This document shows positions 44,739 through 53,123 of a DNA stretch of 64,000 nucleotides, in pieces. The first letter of the stretch is position 1; each line of letters starts with the position of its first letter. This stretch comes from Singulisphaera acidiphila DSM 18658 (GTDB lineage Bacteria; Planctomycetota; Planctomycetia; Isosphaerales; Isosphaeraceae): NCBI RefSeq assembly GCF_000242455.2, contig NC_019892.1, positions 2,046,001 through 2,110,000 on the forward strand, in the 5' to 3' direction. The position numbers were made by a program, and so were the translations under genes. The notes under the pieces were generated by a model. It did not search any database and was not told the origin of the DNA. It saw only the letters and a list, made by a program, of their open reading frames with translations.

Positions 44739-45987
44739 TGCAGAGCCGTTGCGTTTCCTGTTCAAGAAAACGGCGGTTCTCTCCGACGACTCCCTTTTGT
44801 TCGGCGGCGACGATCACGAGCGGGCCCGAGTGGTAGGCGTCCTTCGGGAAATTCACGACCGTCTTCCGAATCACGAAAGGAAGGTTGTCCCTGGGGGAAA
44901 TAAAGACGTCCTCTGGCTTCTCCAGCATCGACACATTGCTGTTGTTCATCAGGCCGGAGATCGTCCCGTCGCCCTGGCCGGCGCGATTCCCCTTGAACAT
45001 CTCCAGGTATCGCTCCCGGCTGTTGAATCGCCAGTCGATCTCGATCAATTTTCGCCGAGGAAGTCGCGAAATCCATTCCTTGAGCGTGTCGGCCGGCGGG
45101 ACGATCGCCCTGGGCGACAAGAATCCGGTTTCGTCATCGTTGTACGCACAGATCAGATTGTAGATCATCTCAAGACGCTCTTGTGCGGTCGGATCGGCGA
45201 AGGTTGGATCCTCGTTCATCGCCGCGAGGATGCCGCCTGCGATCTGCTGGGCCGCGTTCGGCTTGGGGGCCGAGACCGAGGGAGACTCAGGCGGGTTCCT
45301 GGCCGCATCCCCGTCGAAATACCGGCTGCACACCTCGTCATAATCGCCGGGATCGAGCCTGTCGCAAGTCCCGATGATTACCTTTCCGAGGAAGTAGTAG
45401 ATCCTATCGAATCTCAGCTGCCCAAGCAGAGGAACATCCATCCTGAATACTATCCGGACGACATGGGTGCATTCAAAGAGTTTCGCCGAGTCGCCTTCTC
45501 CTGCCTGTGCGACCCCATCGGGTAACTTCACTGTCGGATACCACTTCTCGAAGATCACCGATTCCGGCTTGTTCGCCGAGTCCAGGATCCGTTTCTTGAC
45601 GATCTCTTGCTCTACCGAGAGGTCGGGGCCAAGCAATGCAGGCAGAATCTTCCCGGCAAGCGTCCGAGGCATCGTAGGCTCTCGGCCTGCCCACGTTTCC
45701 CGCAGTACCCAAGCGATTCCTGACGCGACTATCAGGCAAATCGTAAGCAACGCGATTCCCGATCTCTTCGCCAAATACTTTCTACGTTTCCTCTTTGGAA
45801 TAAAAACGTTCTCAGGCGGGCCAGTTTCGATACCCAGGGCAACTTCGATGGGGCTGGACACTGTGGTTTGTGCCGGGATTGGCACGGCAAACAAAGTATG
45901 GCACCGTCCGCACCGACCGCGTTGACCTGATCTGGAATCAGGAAAGGAATACTCTTTTCCGCAGGTGCATTTAAAGCGGATCGGCAT
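44689..45987 (-). CDS. Membrane protein with N-terminal zinc ribbon
   Basis: 432 residues from the ATG at 45987. The N-terminus MPIRFKCTCGKEYSFPDSRS, then CGRCHTLFAVP is a zinc ribbon common in planctomycete proteins. One membrane helix at ~80-100 (GIALLTICLIVASGIAWVL) separates a short cytoplasmic part from a ~330-residue remainder of unknown fold. No enzyme motif seen. The 3' end overlaps the ParB-like remnant by 50 bases on the other strand. Confidence 0.65.
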   Translation of the reverse strand: MPIRFKCTCGKEYSFPDSRSGQRGRCGRCHTLFAVPIPAQTTVSSPIEVALGIETGPPENVFIPKRKRRKYLAKRSGIALLTICLIVASGIAWVLRETWAGREPTMPRTLAGKILPALLGPDLSVEQEIVKKRILDSANKPESVIFEKWYPTVKLPDGVAQAGEGDSAKLFECTHVVRIVFRMDVPLLGQLRFDRIYYFLGKVIIGTCDRLDPGDYDEVCSRYFDGDAARNPPESPSVSAPKPNAAQQIAGGILAAMNEDPTFADPTAQERLEMIYNLICAYNDDETGFLSPRAIVPPADTLKEWISRLPRRKLIEIDWRFNSRERYLEMFKGNRAGQGDGTISGLMNNSNVSMLEKPEDVFISPRDNLPFVIRKTVVNFPKDAYHSGPLVIVAAEQKGVVGENRRFLEQETQRLCIRLERHIDMIHTPVEE

Positions 45988-46210
45988 GATTGATCGTCGC
46001 ACGCGTCTTGAGGATCACGTGCCCCTCAATGCGTCTTTTGCTATCGATACAAATCAATAACCCAAATGAAAGAATATCGCCTAACAAAGTGGCGGACAAG
46101 AGAAGGGAAACCTCTCTCGAGTGTCTGCCCTCATGGCTGACGGCTTGCGCAGGCGGCGGGTGGCGGGTAGCGTGATGGCAAGCGGCGGGATGGTGAGCAG
46201 AAACAACATC

Positions 46211-46244
46211 GCCCCGCTCGGTCCCAGATGAGGACTGGCGGGGC
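46211..46244 (-). terminator. GCCCCGC...GCGGGGC hairpin
   Basis: A 7-bp perfect stem lies 31 bases downstream of the ribbon-helix-helix gene, read leftward. CTTTTGC on the plus side would also allow use from the other strand. Confidence 0.6.
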
Positions 46245-46274
46245 TTTTGCATTTCCAGGGGACCTGGCGACTTC

Positions 46275-46508
46275 TTAACGCTTCGGCGGTTCGGGTTCGT
46301 ACCCTTCTTGCTTCGCGAAGACGATCAGAGCCAATTCTATTACCGAGGAAGCCGGAATCCGGCAATGCTCGACAAGGCCGTCGAACCATTCCTCGAATGG
46401 CTCCGATCCTTTGAATGCCGCGATGGTTTTTCGTCGGGGAGTTGGACCCTTCGGGCGACCGGCCCCAGGCTTCCGTTTCCCTTTAGCTGGCTCTGTCATC
46501 GTCAGCAT
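46275..46508 (-). CDS. Ribbon-helix-helix-type small regulator
   Basis: 77 residues from the ATG at 46508, with GGGAG upstream. A longer start at 46565 would lie within the predicted -10 box and is rejected. A basic N-terminal tail (EPAKGKRKPGAGRPKGPTPR) precedes IAAFKGSEPFEEWFDGLVEH and IPASSVIELALIVFAKQEGY, the strand-helix-helix pattern of CopG/Arc repressors. Three GGGTTAG[A]CT sites flank its promoter, so it likely represses itself and the divergent gene at 46761. Confidence 0.72.
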   Translation of the reverse strand: MLTMTEPAKGKRKPGAGRPKGPTPRRKTIAAFKGSEPFEEWFDGLVEHCRIPASSVIELALIVFAKQEGYEPEPPKR

Positions 46509-46541
46509 TAGCCTCTCCCGCCGTCTTGGTCCCGAGAGATC

Positions 46542-46658
46542 AAAGTCTAACCCGAACCCACCCAATTATACCACCGATAGCAATGTACACTACCCTAAAA
46601 ATTTTGGACTAACCCGATAATACCTTGTTGACTCAATGGTCTATTTGGGTTAGACTTT
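46542..46658. promoter_or_regulatory. Divergent promoter region with three operator-like sites
   Basis: Plus strand: TTGACT (46628-46633), 17-base spacer, TAGACT (46651-46656). Minus strand: TATAAT on the complement of 46565-46570. AAAGTCTAACCC (46542-46553) and GGGTTAGACTTT (46647-46658) are exact inverted copies; GGACTAACCC (46606-46615) lies between. Both outer sites overlap or adjoin a promoter core. Confidence 0.75.
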
Positions 46659-46698
46659 AATTGTGCGATCGGGGTTGGCCCGGTTCGCAAAGCAAAAC

Positions 46699-46730
46699 GG
46701 CCCCGCAGGTGTGCAACCACCCACGGGGCC
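46699..46730 (+). promoter_or_regulatory. Structured leader hairpin upstream of 46761
   Basis: GGCCCCG (46699-46705) pairs with CGGGGCC (46724-46730), with an inner GGTG/CACC stem. It lies between the promoter and the start codon, without a T tract, so an attenuator or mRNA-stability element is more likely than a full terminator. Confidence 0.5.
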
Positions 46731-46760
46731 AAATGGCAAGCCTGGATAAGAGGCCGACCA

Positions 46761-47075
46761 ATGACTAATCTTCCCATCCAGTCCGCCCAAGTCAACCCCA
46801 CGATCACGGCCGAAAGCCACCCGCATATCAATCCGACGCCGTTCACGGCCCCTTCGCGAGGTCCCGAGCCAGTCGGACGGGCACGAAGCCCCAAAGGCCG
46901 GTACACCAGACCGGAAGCCCCGTACGCGGTTCGCGAGGTCTTCATCCCCGGCGCATGGGCGATGGGCTGGCAGGTCTCCGAAGGAGGCCGGATTTATGCG
47001 AGCCGCGAAGCTGCGATGAAGTTCGCGGCCTACCGAGCCTCGAAGCTTTCCCAGGCATCGGTCAACCCGAACTGA
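46761..47075 (+). CDS. Hypothetical protein
   Basis: 104 residues. Pro/Ser/Thr-rich first half; the second half APYAVREVFIPGAWAMGWQV, then ASREAAMKFAAYRASK looks like a small folded domain. Transcribed from the regulated promoter at 46628. The mRNA ends in a perfect 14-bp hairpin (47084-47122). No family recognised. Confidence 0.55.
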   Translation: MTNLPIQSAQVNPTITAESHPHINPTPFTAPSRGPEPVGRARSPKGRYTRPEAPYAVREVFIPGAWAMGWQVSEGGRIYASREAAMKFAAYRASKLSQASVNPN

Positions 47076-47083
47076 TCGTCTCG

Positions 47084-47122
47084 CCCCAAGCCCAACGAAC
47101 TCAGGCGCCGTTGGGCTTGGGG
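47084..47122. repeat. Perfect 14-bp inverted repeat built from module B
   Basis: CCCCAAGCCCAACG (47084-47097) and CGTTGGGCTTGGGG (47109-47122) enclose AACTCAGGCGC. It sits 9 bases after a stop codon, so it may double as a terminator. Confidence 0.7.
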
Positions 47123-47269
47123 GATTGAGGCTCGCCCTTCAGGCATTGGCCATCAGGTGGCGGACCTCGTCCATGTCTCGGTCAACCTACTCGCCATCGA
47201 CCGGCCCTTTGGCCGTAGCGATCGTACGTCCCCAATTTTCATCATCCATACCGGAACCGGAGCCTCCCC

Positions 47270-47680
47270 ATGCTTCGCGATCATCGCCGCAAGCGAATCG
47301 TCAAACGGAACGTCCACGTTACGATCCAAAACTTCTACGGGCCGAAGGTCACGCCGACCAGCCGCGAGGCCGCCAAGGTTCCGTCCACTCGAAATCAGCC
47401 CTATCCGGCTCCCGAGGCCGGGCAAGAGTCCGTTCCCCAGGCCGATAGCCGGAACGACGGTCATCGCGGCCAGTACGACCCCGGGCTCGAGACCTATGAC
47501 GGTAAGTCCAGGATTGCCTTGATCCTCGCGGTCGAGAAGGCCACCGACTACGACCGCACCGACCCCCACTGTCCCTCATGCGGGCAGGCCAAAGGGGAGA
47601 TGGTCGTGTTCATGGTGGCGGGCGGGAACGTCTGTCGCGCCTGCCCGGCGTGTTTCGTTGGGTTCAGCAAACGAGCGTGA
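47270..47680 (+). CDS. Zinc-ribbon protein, paralogue of 47841
   Basis: 136 residues. A basic N-terminal region is followed by a C-terminal ribbon CPSCGQAKGEMVVFMVAGGN, then CRACPACFVGF, with the same spacing as the protein at 47841. Function unknown. The gap to that gene holds a module A copy. Confidence 0.6.
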   Translation: MLRDHRRKRIVKRNVHVTIQNFYGPKVTPTSREAAKVPSTRNQPYPAPEAGQESVPQADSRNDGHRGQYDPGLETYDGKSRIALILAVEKATDYDRTDPHCPSCGQAKGEMVVFMVAGGNVCRACPACFVGFSKRA

Positions 47681-47718
47681 CACGATCGCCAGATCGGCCC
47701 TTTCCGGCCGACGTCCAG

Positions 47719-47736
47719 GCAACCCAAAAGGAAGGG
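47719..47736. repeat. Module A copy
   Basis: GCAACCCAAAAGGAAGGG, between the two zinc-ribbon paralogues. Confidence 0.6.
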
Positions 47737-47840
47737 CGTGGGGGCAAGTTCAGTCCCCACCCATCTCCAACCCTCTTCGCTTCCGAGCTATTCAATCCAC
47801 CTCCCACGTTCAATATCCCCCGACCATCCAGGAGTCTCCC

Positions 47841-48194
47841 ATGACCGTCGCCATCAAGGTTCCCTCCCGTAAGCACGCCAACCCCGCCAAAGCGATGATC
47901 TTCGACGACATCCGCCTTTTCCAGGGAGCAGCGGATTCCCTCGCCGCTCTCGAGCTCGACCTGCCGGCCACGGAGGACACTGGCGAGTGGCGCGACGACC
48001 AGGAACGCACGACTCGCTATGTCGGCCAGTCCGGCGTGGTCGGCATCCTGGACGTCGAGGCCGCCGACGCGTTCGACGGAGACCCCCGTTGTTGGACTTG
48101 CGGGGATAAATCCGCCCACGCGGTCGTTATCGAGCTTCGGAACGGCGATGTTTGCCGTCTCTGCCCCGACTGCTTCATCGGCATCGACTGGTGA
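47841..48194 (+). CDS. Zinc-ribbon protein, paralogue of 47270
   Basis: 117 residues; the ATG at 47841 has GGAG 6 bases upstream. The C-terminal ribbon CWTCGDKSAHAVVIELRNGD, then CRLCPDCFIGIDW matches the gene before. The preceding part (TTRYVGQSGVVGILDVEAAD) is beta-like. Function unknown; the position before a SWIM-domain gene suggests a shared transcript. Confidence 0.6.
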   Translation: MTVAIKVPSRKHANPAKAMIFDDIRLFQGAADSLAALELDLPATEDTGEWRDDQERTTRYVGQSGVVGILDVEAADAFDGDPRCWTCGDKSAHAVVIELRNGDVCRLCPDCFIGIDW

Positions 48195-48295
48195 ACGACC
48201 GTGAGACGTGAAATTCAATCGCCGGGTGGAGAAACAGCACGTCGCCCGGCCACTTCTCTTCCCGATTCAATCAACCCCCATCGCCGAGGAAACGA

Positions 48296-48793
48296 ATGGC
48301 AACCGCAACGTCCAACTCCAGGCCCGACCAGGCCGCCGCAACCGAGTTAGCGGCCGATAAAACGGACTCGAATACGCCAGACCTGCAAAAATCCCCGCAG
48401 GGGCGCCCACAGCATACGGTCCGGATGACTTTAACCATCAACACTACAACGTATGAAGTTGAGCCGGTTCCGTGTGACCCAGGGACCGCCCTCCAGTGTT
48501 TCGCTCTCCGGAAATCGAACCAGGTGGTCTACCACGTCAGTCGGCACGATCACGGCGCGGAATGCACATGTGCCGATTTCGAGTTCAACCGGAACCACCG
48601 AGATCCGCTTGGATGCAAGCATATCCGGGCCATGGTGGCGATTGGCGTCCTGGATACCCGAGCGGCCCGCGTTCAGCCGGTTCGAAGCCCTTCCGGAGAA
48701 CTTGGGTTCGATGATGAGTTCGAGTCGGCGCCGGCGAAAAAATGGTCTGACTGGACGGACACCACTCGCTATGGGATTCGTCGAAGACCATAG
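48296..48793 (+). CDS. SWIM zinc-finger protein
   Basis: 165 residues. A disordered, polar N-terminal ~40 residues lead to YHVSRHDHGAECTCADFEFN and GCKHIRAMVAIG, giving the SWIM signature CxC...CxH. SWIM domains bind DNA or protein and occur with SWI/SNF ATPases, transposases and stand-alone in mobile elements. No ATPase partner is adjacent. The second 88-bp GTTAAC repeat follows the stop by 26 bases. Confidence 0.8.
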   Translation: MATATSNSRPDQAAATELAADKTDSNTPDLQKSPQGRPQHTVRMTLTINTTTYEVEPVPCDPGTALQCFALRKSNQVVYHVSRHDHGAECTCADFEFNRNHRDPLGCKHIRAMVAIGVLDTRAARVQPVRSPSGELGFDDEFESAPAKKWSDWTDTTRYGIRRRP

Positions 48794-48819
48794 GTCGAGG
48801 ATCGCGGTCGAATCGCACG

Positions 48820-48907
48820 ACTAAAAGTTAACGGAACGGTTAACGTTAACCTCCGTTAATTTGCTTGTCGCAAACCACTGCCTATCCTTCTCTTAGGAGC
48901 GAACAGC
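48820..48907 (+). repeat. 88-bp GTTAAC-rich repeat, copy 2
   Basis: Same length, spacing and GTTAAC palindromes as 18967-19054, 29.9 kb away and in the same orientation. Differences concentrate in the spacer after the first GTTAAC and in a short part near the end. Confidence 0.75.
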
Positions 48908-48987
48908 GTCAAAACATCTGAGGTCCGCACTTAAACGTTTGGCCAGACAGGTATGCCTGGCCTTCCCTTTACCACGAGGCAGCAACG

Positions 48988-49503
48988 ATGAGCAAGCGAA
49001 AGCCCCCGAGTCAGCGCCCAGAGCGGCGGCGGAACCCTAAGCCAAGCGGGGATAAGCATCCCACTCACGACGAACTTTTGCGGCTCGTGGACCAGAACAC
49101 TGAGATGCTGAAGCTCGTGTGGGACCGAAGGCGTAACGACAGCGACATCGTTGTCTTGGCTGATGTTCGACGAACAGAACTGCGCCATCTCGTCGAGGAA
49201 TATTGGGGGCCGGTGGTGGTCGCTATCGCACTCGCGGAGTCGCATGCGACCGGGGATAGAAAGATGTTGGCGTTCATTCAGCCATCAACCTTCGCTGATA
49301 GCCTTCGTGGCGGCGACACTTGGTCGCACCGAGAGACAGGCAAGGAACTGCATGCTTTCGTGAAGATGGCCGCCGTCACTCCCGGCCTGGTTCCTCTGCT
49401 TGTTGTTTGCACTGGCGGACTCTGGGCTACCCAGTGGGCTGACCCCGAGTCGAACGTCGAGGTGATCCGGTATGCGCCCGAGGTCACGCCTGGCTGGAAC
49501 TGA
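48988..49503 (+). CDS. Hypothetical protein
   Basis: 171 residues. Basic N-terminus (SKRKPPSQRPERRRNPKPSG), helical DELLRLVDQNTEMLKLVWDR, then a mixed part with LVPLLVVCTGGLWATQWADP, perhaps one weak membrane segment. No family recognised. First gene downstream of the second GTTAAC repeat, thus the likely target if that repeat is an operator. Confidence 0.5.
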   Translation: MSKRKPPSQRPERRRNPKPSGDKHPTHDELLRLVDQNTEMLKLVWDRRRNDSDIVVLADVRRTELRHLVEEYWGPVVVAIALAESHATGDRKMLAFIQPSTFADSLRGGDTWSHRETGKELHAFVKMAAVTPGLVPLLVVCTGGLWATQWADPESNVEVIRYAPEVTPGWN

Positions 49504-49569
49504 GGCTCCTTCCCTCGGGCCCGGGGTCAAAGCCGGGCCTCCCCTTCCCTTCGCTGAGAGACCAGAACA

Positions 49570-50169
49570 ATGGCTAAGGCAACGATCGTCAAACGAGAGC
49601 AAAGGTTGCTCGAAACAACGGCCTACCACGAGGCGGGTCACGCCGTCGCTGCGACGATGTTGAAGCGAGCAATTTGTGAGCTCTCTATTGTCCCCACGGA
49701 AGACTCGCTAGGACACATACTGAAAACGAAGCCGCCCGATGGTTTTCGACCGGACATCAACGGGGACAACCGAACGCTCGCATGGATCGAGCGGGAGGTA
49801 CTGATCGGGTTGGCTGGCCCGGCCGCCGAGGCGAAACACGTTGGCAGGTACGACCATCGCGGGGCCAGAGGGGACTACAAGATGGCTGCCAATCTCGCCA
49901 GCCACCATCACGGCTTCGGCAAGGTTCTCGAGAAATATCTCGACTACATGGTCGCGAGAGCTGAGGATTTCGTGGCCGCCCCTCACCACTGGGTCCAAAT
50001 CGAAGACTTGGCGGCTGCCATCCTGGTCCACAAGGTCATGAAGCCGAAAGCAATCCGCGAGGTCTGTCGGGCCGCGATGAACGACAGCCCGAGGATCATC
50101 GCGCTCGGGAAATCCTGGATGGCCGAGGAGGAACGGAGACAGGCGAAAGACTTGGCGACACTCGGTTGA
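49570..50169 (+). CDS. Free-standing FtsH-like M41 zincin
   Basis: 199 residues, only the protease part of FtsH with no AAA ATPase or membrane helix. TTAYHEAGHAVAATM has the HEAGH zinc motif (H20, E21, H24). EVLIGLAGPAAEAKHVGRYD, then RGDYKMAANLA aligns with the FtsH segment whose Asp is the third zinc ligand. So all catalytic elements look present. It may cleave a specific regulator or act as a derived binding protein. ATP-independent short M41 proteins recur on planctomycete islands; substrate unknown. Confidence 0.82.
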   Translation: MAKATIVKREQRLLETTAYHEAGHAVAATMLKRAICELSIVPTEDSLGHILKTKPPDGFRPDINGDNRTLAWIEREVLIGLAGPAAEAKHVGRYDHRGARGDYKMAANLASHHHGFGKVLEKYLDYMVARAEDFVAAPHHWVQIEDLAAAILVHKVMKPKAIREVCRAAMNDSPRIIALGKSWMAEEERRQAKDLATLG

Positions 50170-50278
50170 CCCTCTCTTCAGTTTAGAGCGTGAATTGCTC
50201 ACTTGTGCCCGGCTCCGTGTGGGGCCGGGAATCCCTCTGGTTCTGTTTCTTGCAACCTATCTCACGGAGATCGATTCG

Positions 50279-50725
50279 ATGTTGAAAGCGACGCTTGCTT
50301 ATCTTTTTGTCATAAACAAAGACAAGCCCGCGGGTTTCGAGGGTTTCGTGCCTCCGAATACGATCGAATTCACGCGGGGACCCGTCGAGTTCGACGTCTG
50401 TCCCGACAGCCTCCATGAGTCCGTTTTTCTGCGGATCGGTTCTCTCAAGCTGATTCTGGACACCGAGGAAGCTCGCCAACTCGCGGCGGCCCTGATCAGC
50501 CAGGTCGATGTGGTGGATAACGAAATCCAGGACAACCTCGACGAATACTATGTGGCGCTCGAGGATTTCGAGAAGCACGTTCAGGAGCACGGCGAGGATC
50601 TGAGTAAAATTTCGGCTGAAGAGCAGAAGACCCGCAATCTTCTCGGCAATCGGCTGAACAAAGCAGCCGCCAAATGCGAGAGTTTCTTCCTTAAAGCTGG
50701 CGAAGATTCCCCGAAGCGGGTTTGA
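50279..50725 (+). CDS. Hypothetical protein
   Basis: 148 residues from the ATG at 50279, GGAG upstream. Beta-rich first half (PPNTIEFTRGPVEFDVCPDS; LHESVFLRIGSLKLILDTEE) and an acidic helical second half (DNEIQDNLDEYYVALEDFEK). No family recognised. Same strand as and 109 bases behind the M41 gene. Confidence 0.5.
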   Translation: MLKATLAYLFVINKDKPAGFEGFVPPNTIEFTRGPVEFDVCPDSLHESVFLRIGSLKLILDTEEARQLAAALISQVDVVDNEIQDNLDEYYVALEDFEKHVQEHGEDLSKISAEEQKTRNLLGNRLNKAAAKCESFFLKAGEDSPKRV

Positions 50726-50759
50726 TCCTCCCCTTCCCTGCCCTCCAAAACACGAACGG

Positions 50760-50790
50760 CCCCGACGTTGGCTTGATGCCAGAGCCGGGG
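50760..50790 (+). terminator. CCCCG...CGGGG hairpin
   Basis: An outer 5-bp stem with an inner TGGC/GCCA stem lies 34 bases after the stop and between converging genes. The T tract is weak. Confidence 0.5.
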
Positions 50791-50836
50791 CAGTTCTGTT
50801 GCGTTGGTATCTCTTATCCGACTTCTCTTCCTTGTT

Positions 50837-51154
50837 TTACGACCGCACGACCCCATCCCAGATCAAATCAGGGTTGATCTTGCGACTCGCCCTTGTTGAC
50901 GCGTGAGTGAGAACCTCGCGGATCGGCTCCACAGCCTCGTGGTGCTTCTCTTCCGACAGTTCCCATTCCTCGATCGCCTGGAGCCGGAACCGGACCATCT
51001 TTGGGCCGTGCTTGCTCGCGTCGTAGGATCCCTTGCCGAGCCACACGAATCGGATCCCGCGTTCCTTGACCCGCTCCCAGGCGAACCGCTCGTTGCAGCC
51101 CCAACGTTCCGCCAGGTCGGCGATCGTCAACAGTTTGGCGGGCGAAGGACCCAT
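50837..51154 (-). CDS. Excisionase/HTH_17-like DNA-binding protein
   Basis: 105 residues. KLLTIADLAERWGCNERFAW, then ERVKERGIRFVWLGKG...VRFRLQAIEEWE is the MerR-like winged helix of excisionases (helix-turn-helix, wing, and the final R..I..W). Located about 2.8 kb from attR. It could be the directionality factor for the integrase at the other end; it could also be a plain regulator. Confidence 0.7.
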   Translation of the reverse strand: MGPSPAKLLTIADLAERWGCNERFAWERVKERGIRFVWLGKGSYDASKHGPKMVRFRLQAIEEWELSEEKHHEAVEPIREVLTHASTRASRKINPDLIWDGVVRS

Positions 51155-51199
51155 TTCTACTCCCTTCCCTCCGGGTTGCTTGTTACCCCATTGCGATCT

Positions 51200-51823
51200 C
51201 TACTCCCGTTCCTCACGCCCGAAACACCTCATCGCAGCCTTATAACGTGCCTCTCGAGCCTTTGCGATTGCCTCAGACCATAGGTAGGCGGCGGCGGCTT
51301 CGATCGGCGTGTCATAGGCTAGAGGAACAAAATCGTCAACATAAAAGGAGTAAGTATTCACTGTAATCTCAATAAGAAAGGATCCCGAGCGGCTCACGAC
51401 GATCCATCTGTTCTCCCATTGCGTGACGTAATATCCTTCTTCGATCTTGAACGGCTCGCCTGATTTCTTTGCCCTGGTGGCCGCCGCGAGTTGATTCGGT
51501 GAAAGCAGAATCTTGGGATCGGCAGGTCCAGGCCAACCTTGAGCGGCTGCCCTCTGGACATCAATCCGATACGGGAAGAGCCATTCCTCGTAACTGCAAT
51601 CGAACTGGTCCGGGGAACAAGAAATCGCTTCAATCAGGCGGCAATCCTGCTCCTTTTGAATGGTTCGCCGGTCGCAAGGGCCGACATTTAGGCCGTGGTA
51701 GACGTCCAACCATCCATCCAGTAGTTGGATTTCGTCTTGGTCCTCCAAGACGGGCTCGCCAGGGCGAACGATGAGGGATGCTGAATGCGGGGACTTCGGT
51801 GCCTTGTCATTCCTCTTGGCCAT
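51200..51823 (-). CDS. Hypothetical protein
   Basis: 207 residues from the ATG at 51823, GGAG 8 bases upstream. Contains CSYEEWLFPYRIDVQRAAAQ and a C-terminal part with EEGYYVTQWENRWIVVSRSG and EAAAAYLWSEAIAKAREARY. No family recognised. Just downstream (23 bases) of the next gene in the same orientation, so the two are likely co-transcribed. Confidence 0.5.
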   Translation of the reverse strand: MAKRNDKAPKSPHSASLIVRPGEPVLEDQDEIQLLDGWLDVYHGLNVGPCDRRTIQKEQDCRLIEAISCSPDQFDCSYEEWLFPYRIDVQRAAAQGWPGPADPKILLSPNQLAAATRAKKSGEPFKIEEGYYVTQWENRWIVVSRSGSFLIEITVNTYSFYVDDFVPLAYDTPIEAAAAYLWSEAIAKAREARYKAAMRCFGREERE

Positions 51824-51846
51824 CGCGGTCGCTCCGTCCCTTGAGA

Positions 51847-52530
51847 TTAGACTTGGGGCGTTCCTTTCCCGGAGCGTCCCGTAAGCTCTCTCAACTGCTC
51901 TCGGGTTGATTCCAACTCCTCGTCGGTGGGGTCTGGCGCGATGTCGATGAAGTAATCCGGGTCGATTCCCAGCATTTCCATTTTGGCTCGCCCCTTCGCC
52001 GGCTCGGCGTCCAGGAAGAAGGCACCCGCTTTGTAGTCGTCGTCCCAGAGGATTCGGTAGGCAAAGCAGTCGAGCATGAATTCCCAAGGTTCCTTGTCGC
52101 GACTGGTTTCGGTCGGCGGCTTGAAACCCGTGAAGTCTCTGCACTTGCGGTAAGCCGTCAGAATCCGCCGCCGCAACCGGGTGATATCATCGGCCGATTC
52201 CGGCCCCTCACGCCTGACGTCATCCTCAACGTCGATTTCTACCCCCACTTCTCTTCGCAGATGCTCAAAGACGGCAGCCACGGTCCCTTCGGTCATCGCC
52301 GTCAGGTCTGGAGCCGGTTCACTCTTGTCCCGCAACGCCTTGCCCACCAACAGAAGCATCGCGATCTGCTGATTGGGCTGGAGACGGTCGAAAATCGCCA
52401 CGCCAGTCTCGAAGTCCCCAGCGAAGTCGAATGATTCCTCGATCGCGTCCCACAGGAGATCAATCCCCTCGCGAAAGAGCTCCCACTCCGCGACCTTCAA
52501 GGTCCGCACGCCCTTTTCGGTCCGCCACAT
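51847..52530 (-). CDS. Hypothetical protein of a planctomycete family
   Basis: 227 residues from the ATG at 52530, with GGAG 7 bases upstream. WRTEKGVRTLKVAEWELFRE and FDFAGDFETGVAIFDRLQPN, then LTAMTEGTVAAVFEHLRREV form a pattern I have seen repeated across planctomycete genomes without known function. Helical throughout, acidic; no membrane part. Confidence 0.6.
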   Translation of the reverse strand: MWRTEKGVRTLKVAEWELFREGIDLLWDAIEESFDFAGDFETGVAIFDRLQPNQQIAMLLLVGKALRDKSEPAPDLTAMTEGTVAAVFEHLRREVGVEIDVEDDVRREGPESADDITRLRRRILTAYRKCRDFTGFKPPTETSRDKEPWEFMLDCFAYRILWDDDYKAGAFFLDAEPAKGRAKMEMLGIDPDYFIDIAPDPTDEELESTREQLRELTGRSGKGTPQV

Positions 52531-53123
52531 GCTCCATCTCCTGGTTAAAGGGAATCTAAGGCTGATTTCACTATTATGGATTTGAGGGCCGATTGCGAGC
52601 GCTTTCCCTCCCCGGATCACTTTCGTGACGCCACGAAAGTGATCCAAAACCTGCTGGCGACCTTGTTCTTGAACCCATGTTCAGGTTCGACTAGAATTTG
52701 ATTTGGCCGGAGTCGGTTTCAGGTCTGGGCGAGGTCAGACGTCCAGACTGTTGGATTCCAGCCCGCATGTTTGGGCGGATTCAGGTTGATGAGGTCGGCT
52801 GGTCGGAGTGATGTCCCGGCCAGTCGCTCGGGTCAGCGAAGGTCATGAACGAAAACTCCCTCACACGGGTCAGGCCGCGTGAGGGAGTTTTCGTTTTCAG
52901 GTCGATCATCGGTCGGGCTGCGCCCGAAGGGACGGCCAGAGGAAAGGAATGGCGACGTGGCAGCGGACGAGTGACAGCCGATCCAAACCCCGCCTAGTTT
53001 CCCAGACGTAAGCTAGGCTTCAACCGGGTAGCCAGATACCGCTGAGTCTGGGGATTTGCTGGGTACACGGCCCTGCCGGGCGACATCCCTACCTCCTCTT
53101 TTTTTCCCCAAGGAGATCTCGCC
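52531..53123. other. Intergenic region with a strong hairpin
   Basis: About 590 bases without a gene. The main feature is the perfect 16-bp hairpin at 52849-52894. Confidence 0.5.
52849..52894 (+). terminator. Perfect 16-bp hairpin
   Basis: ACGAAAACTCCCTCAC (52849-52864) pairs exactly with GTGAGGGAGTTTTCGT (52879-52894). Being A/T-rich at the base on both sides, it could stop transcription in either direction. Confidence 0.75.
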
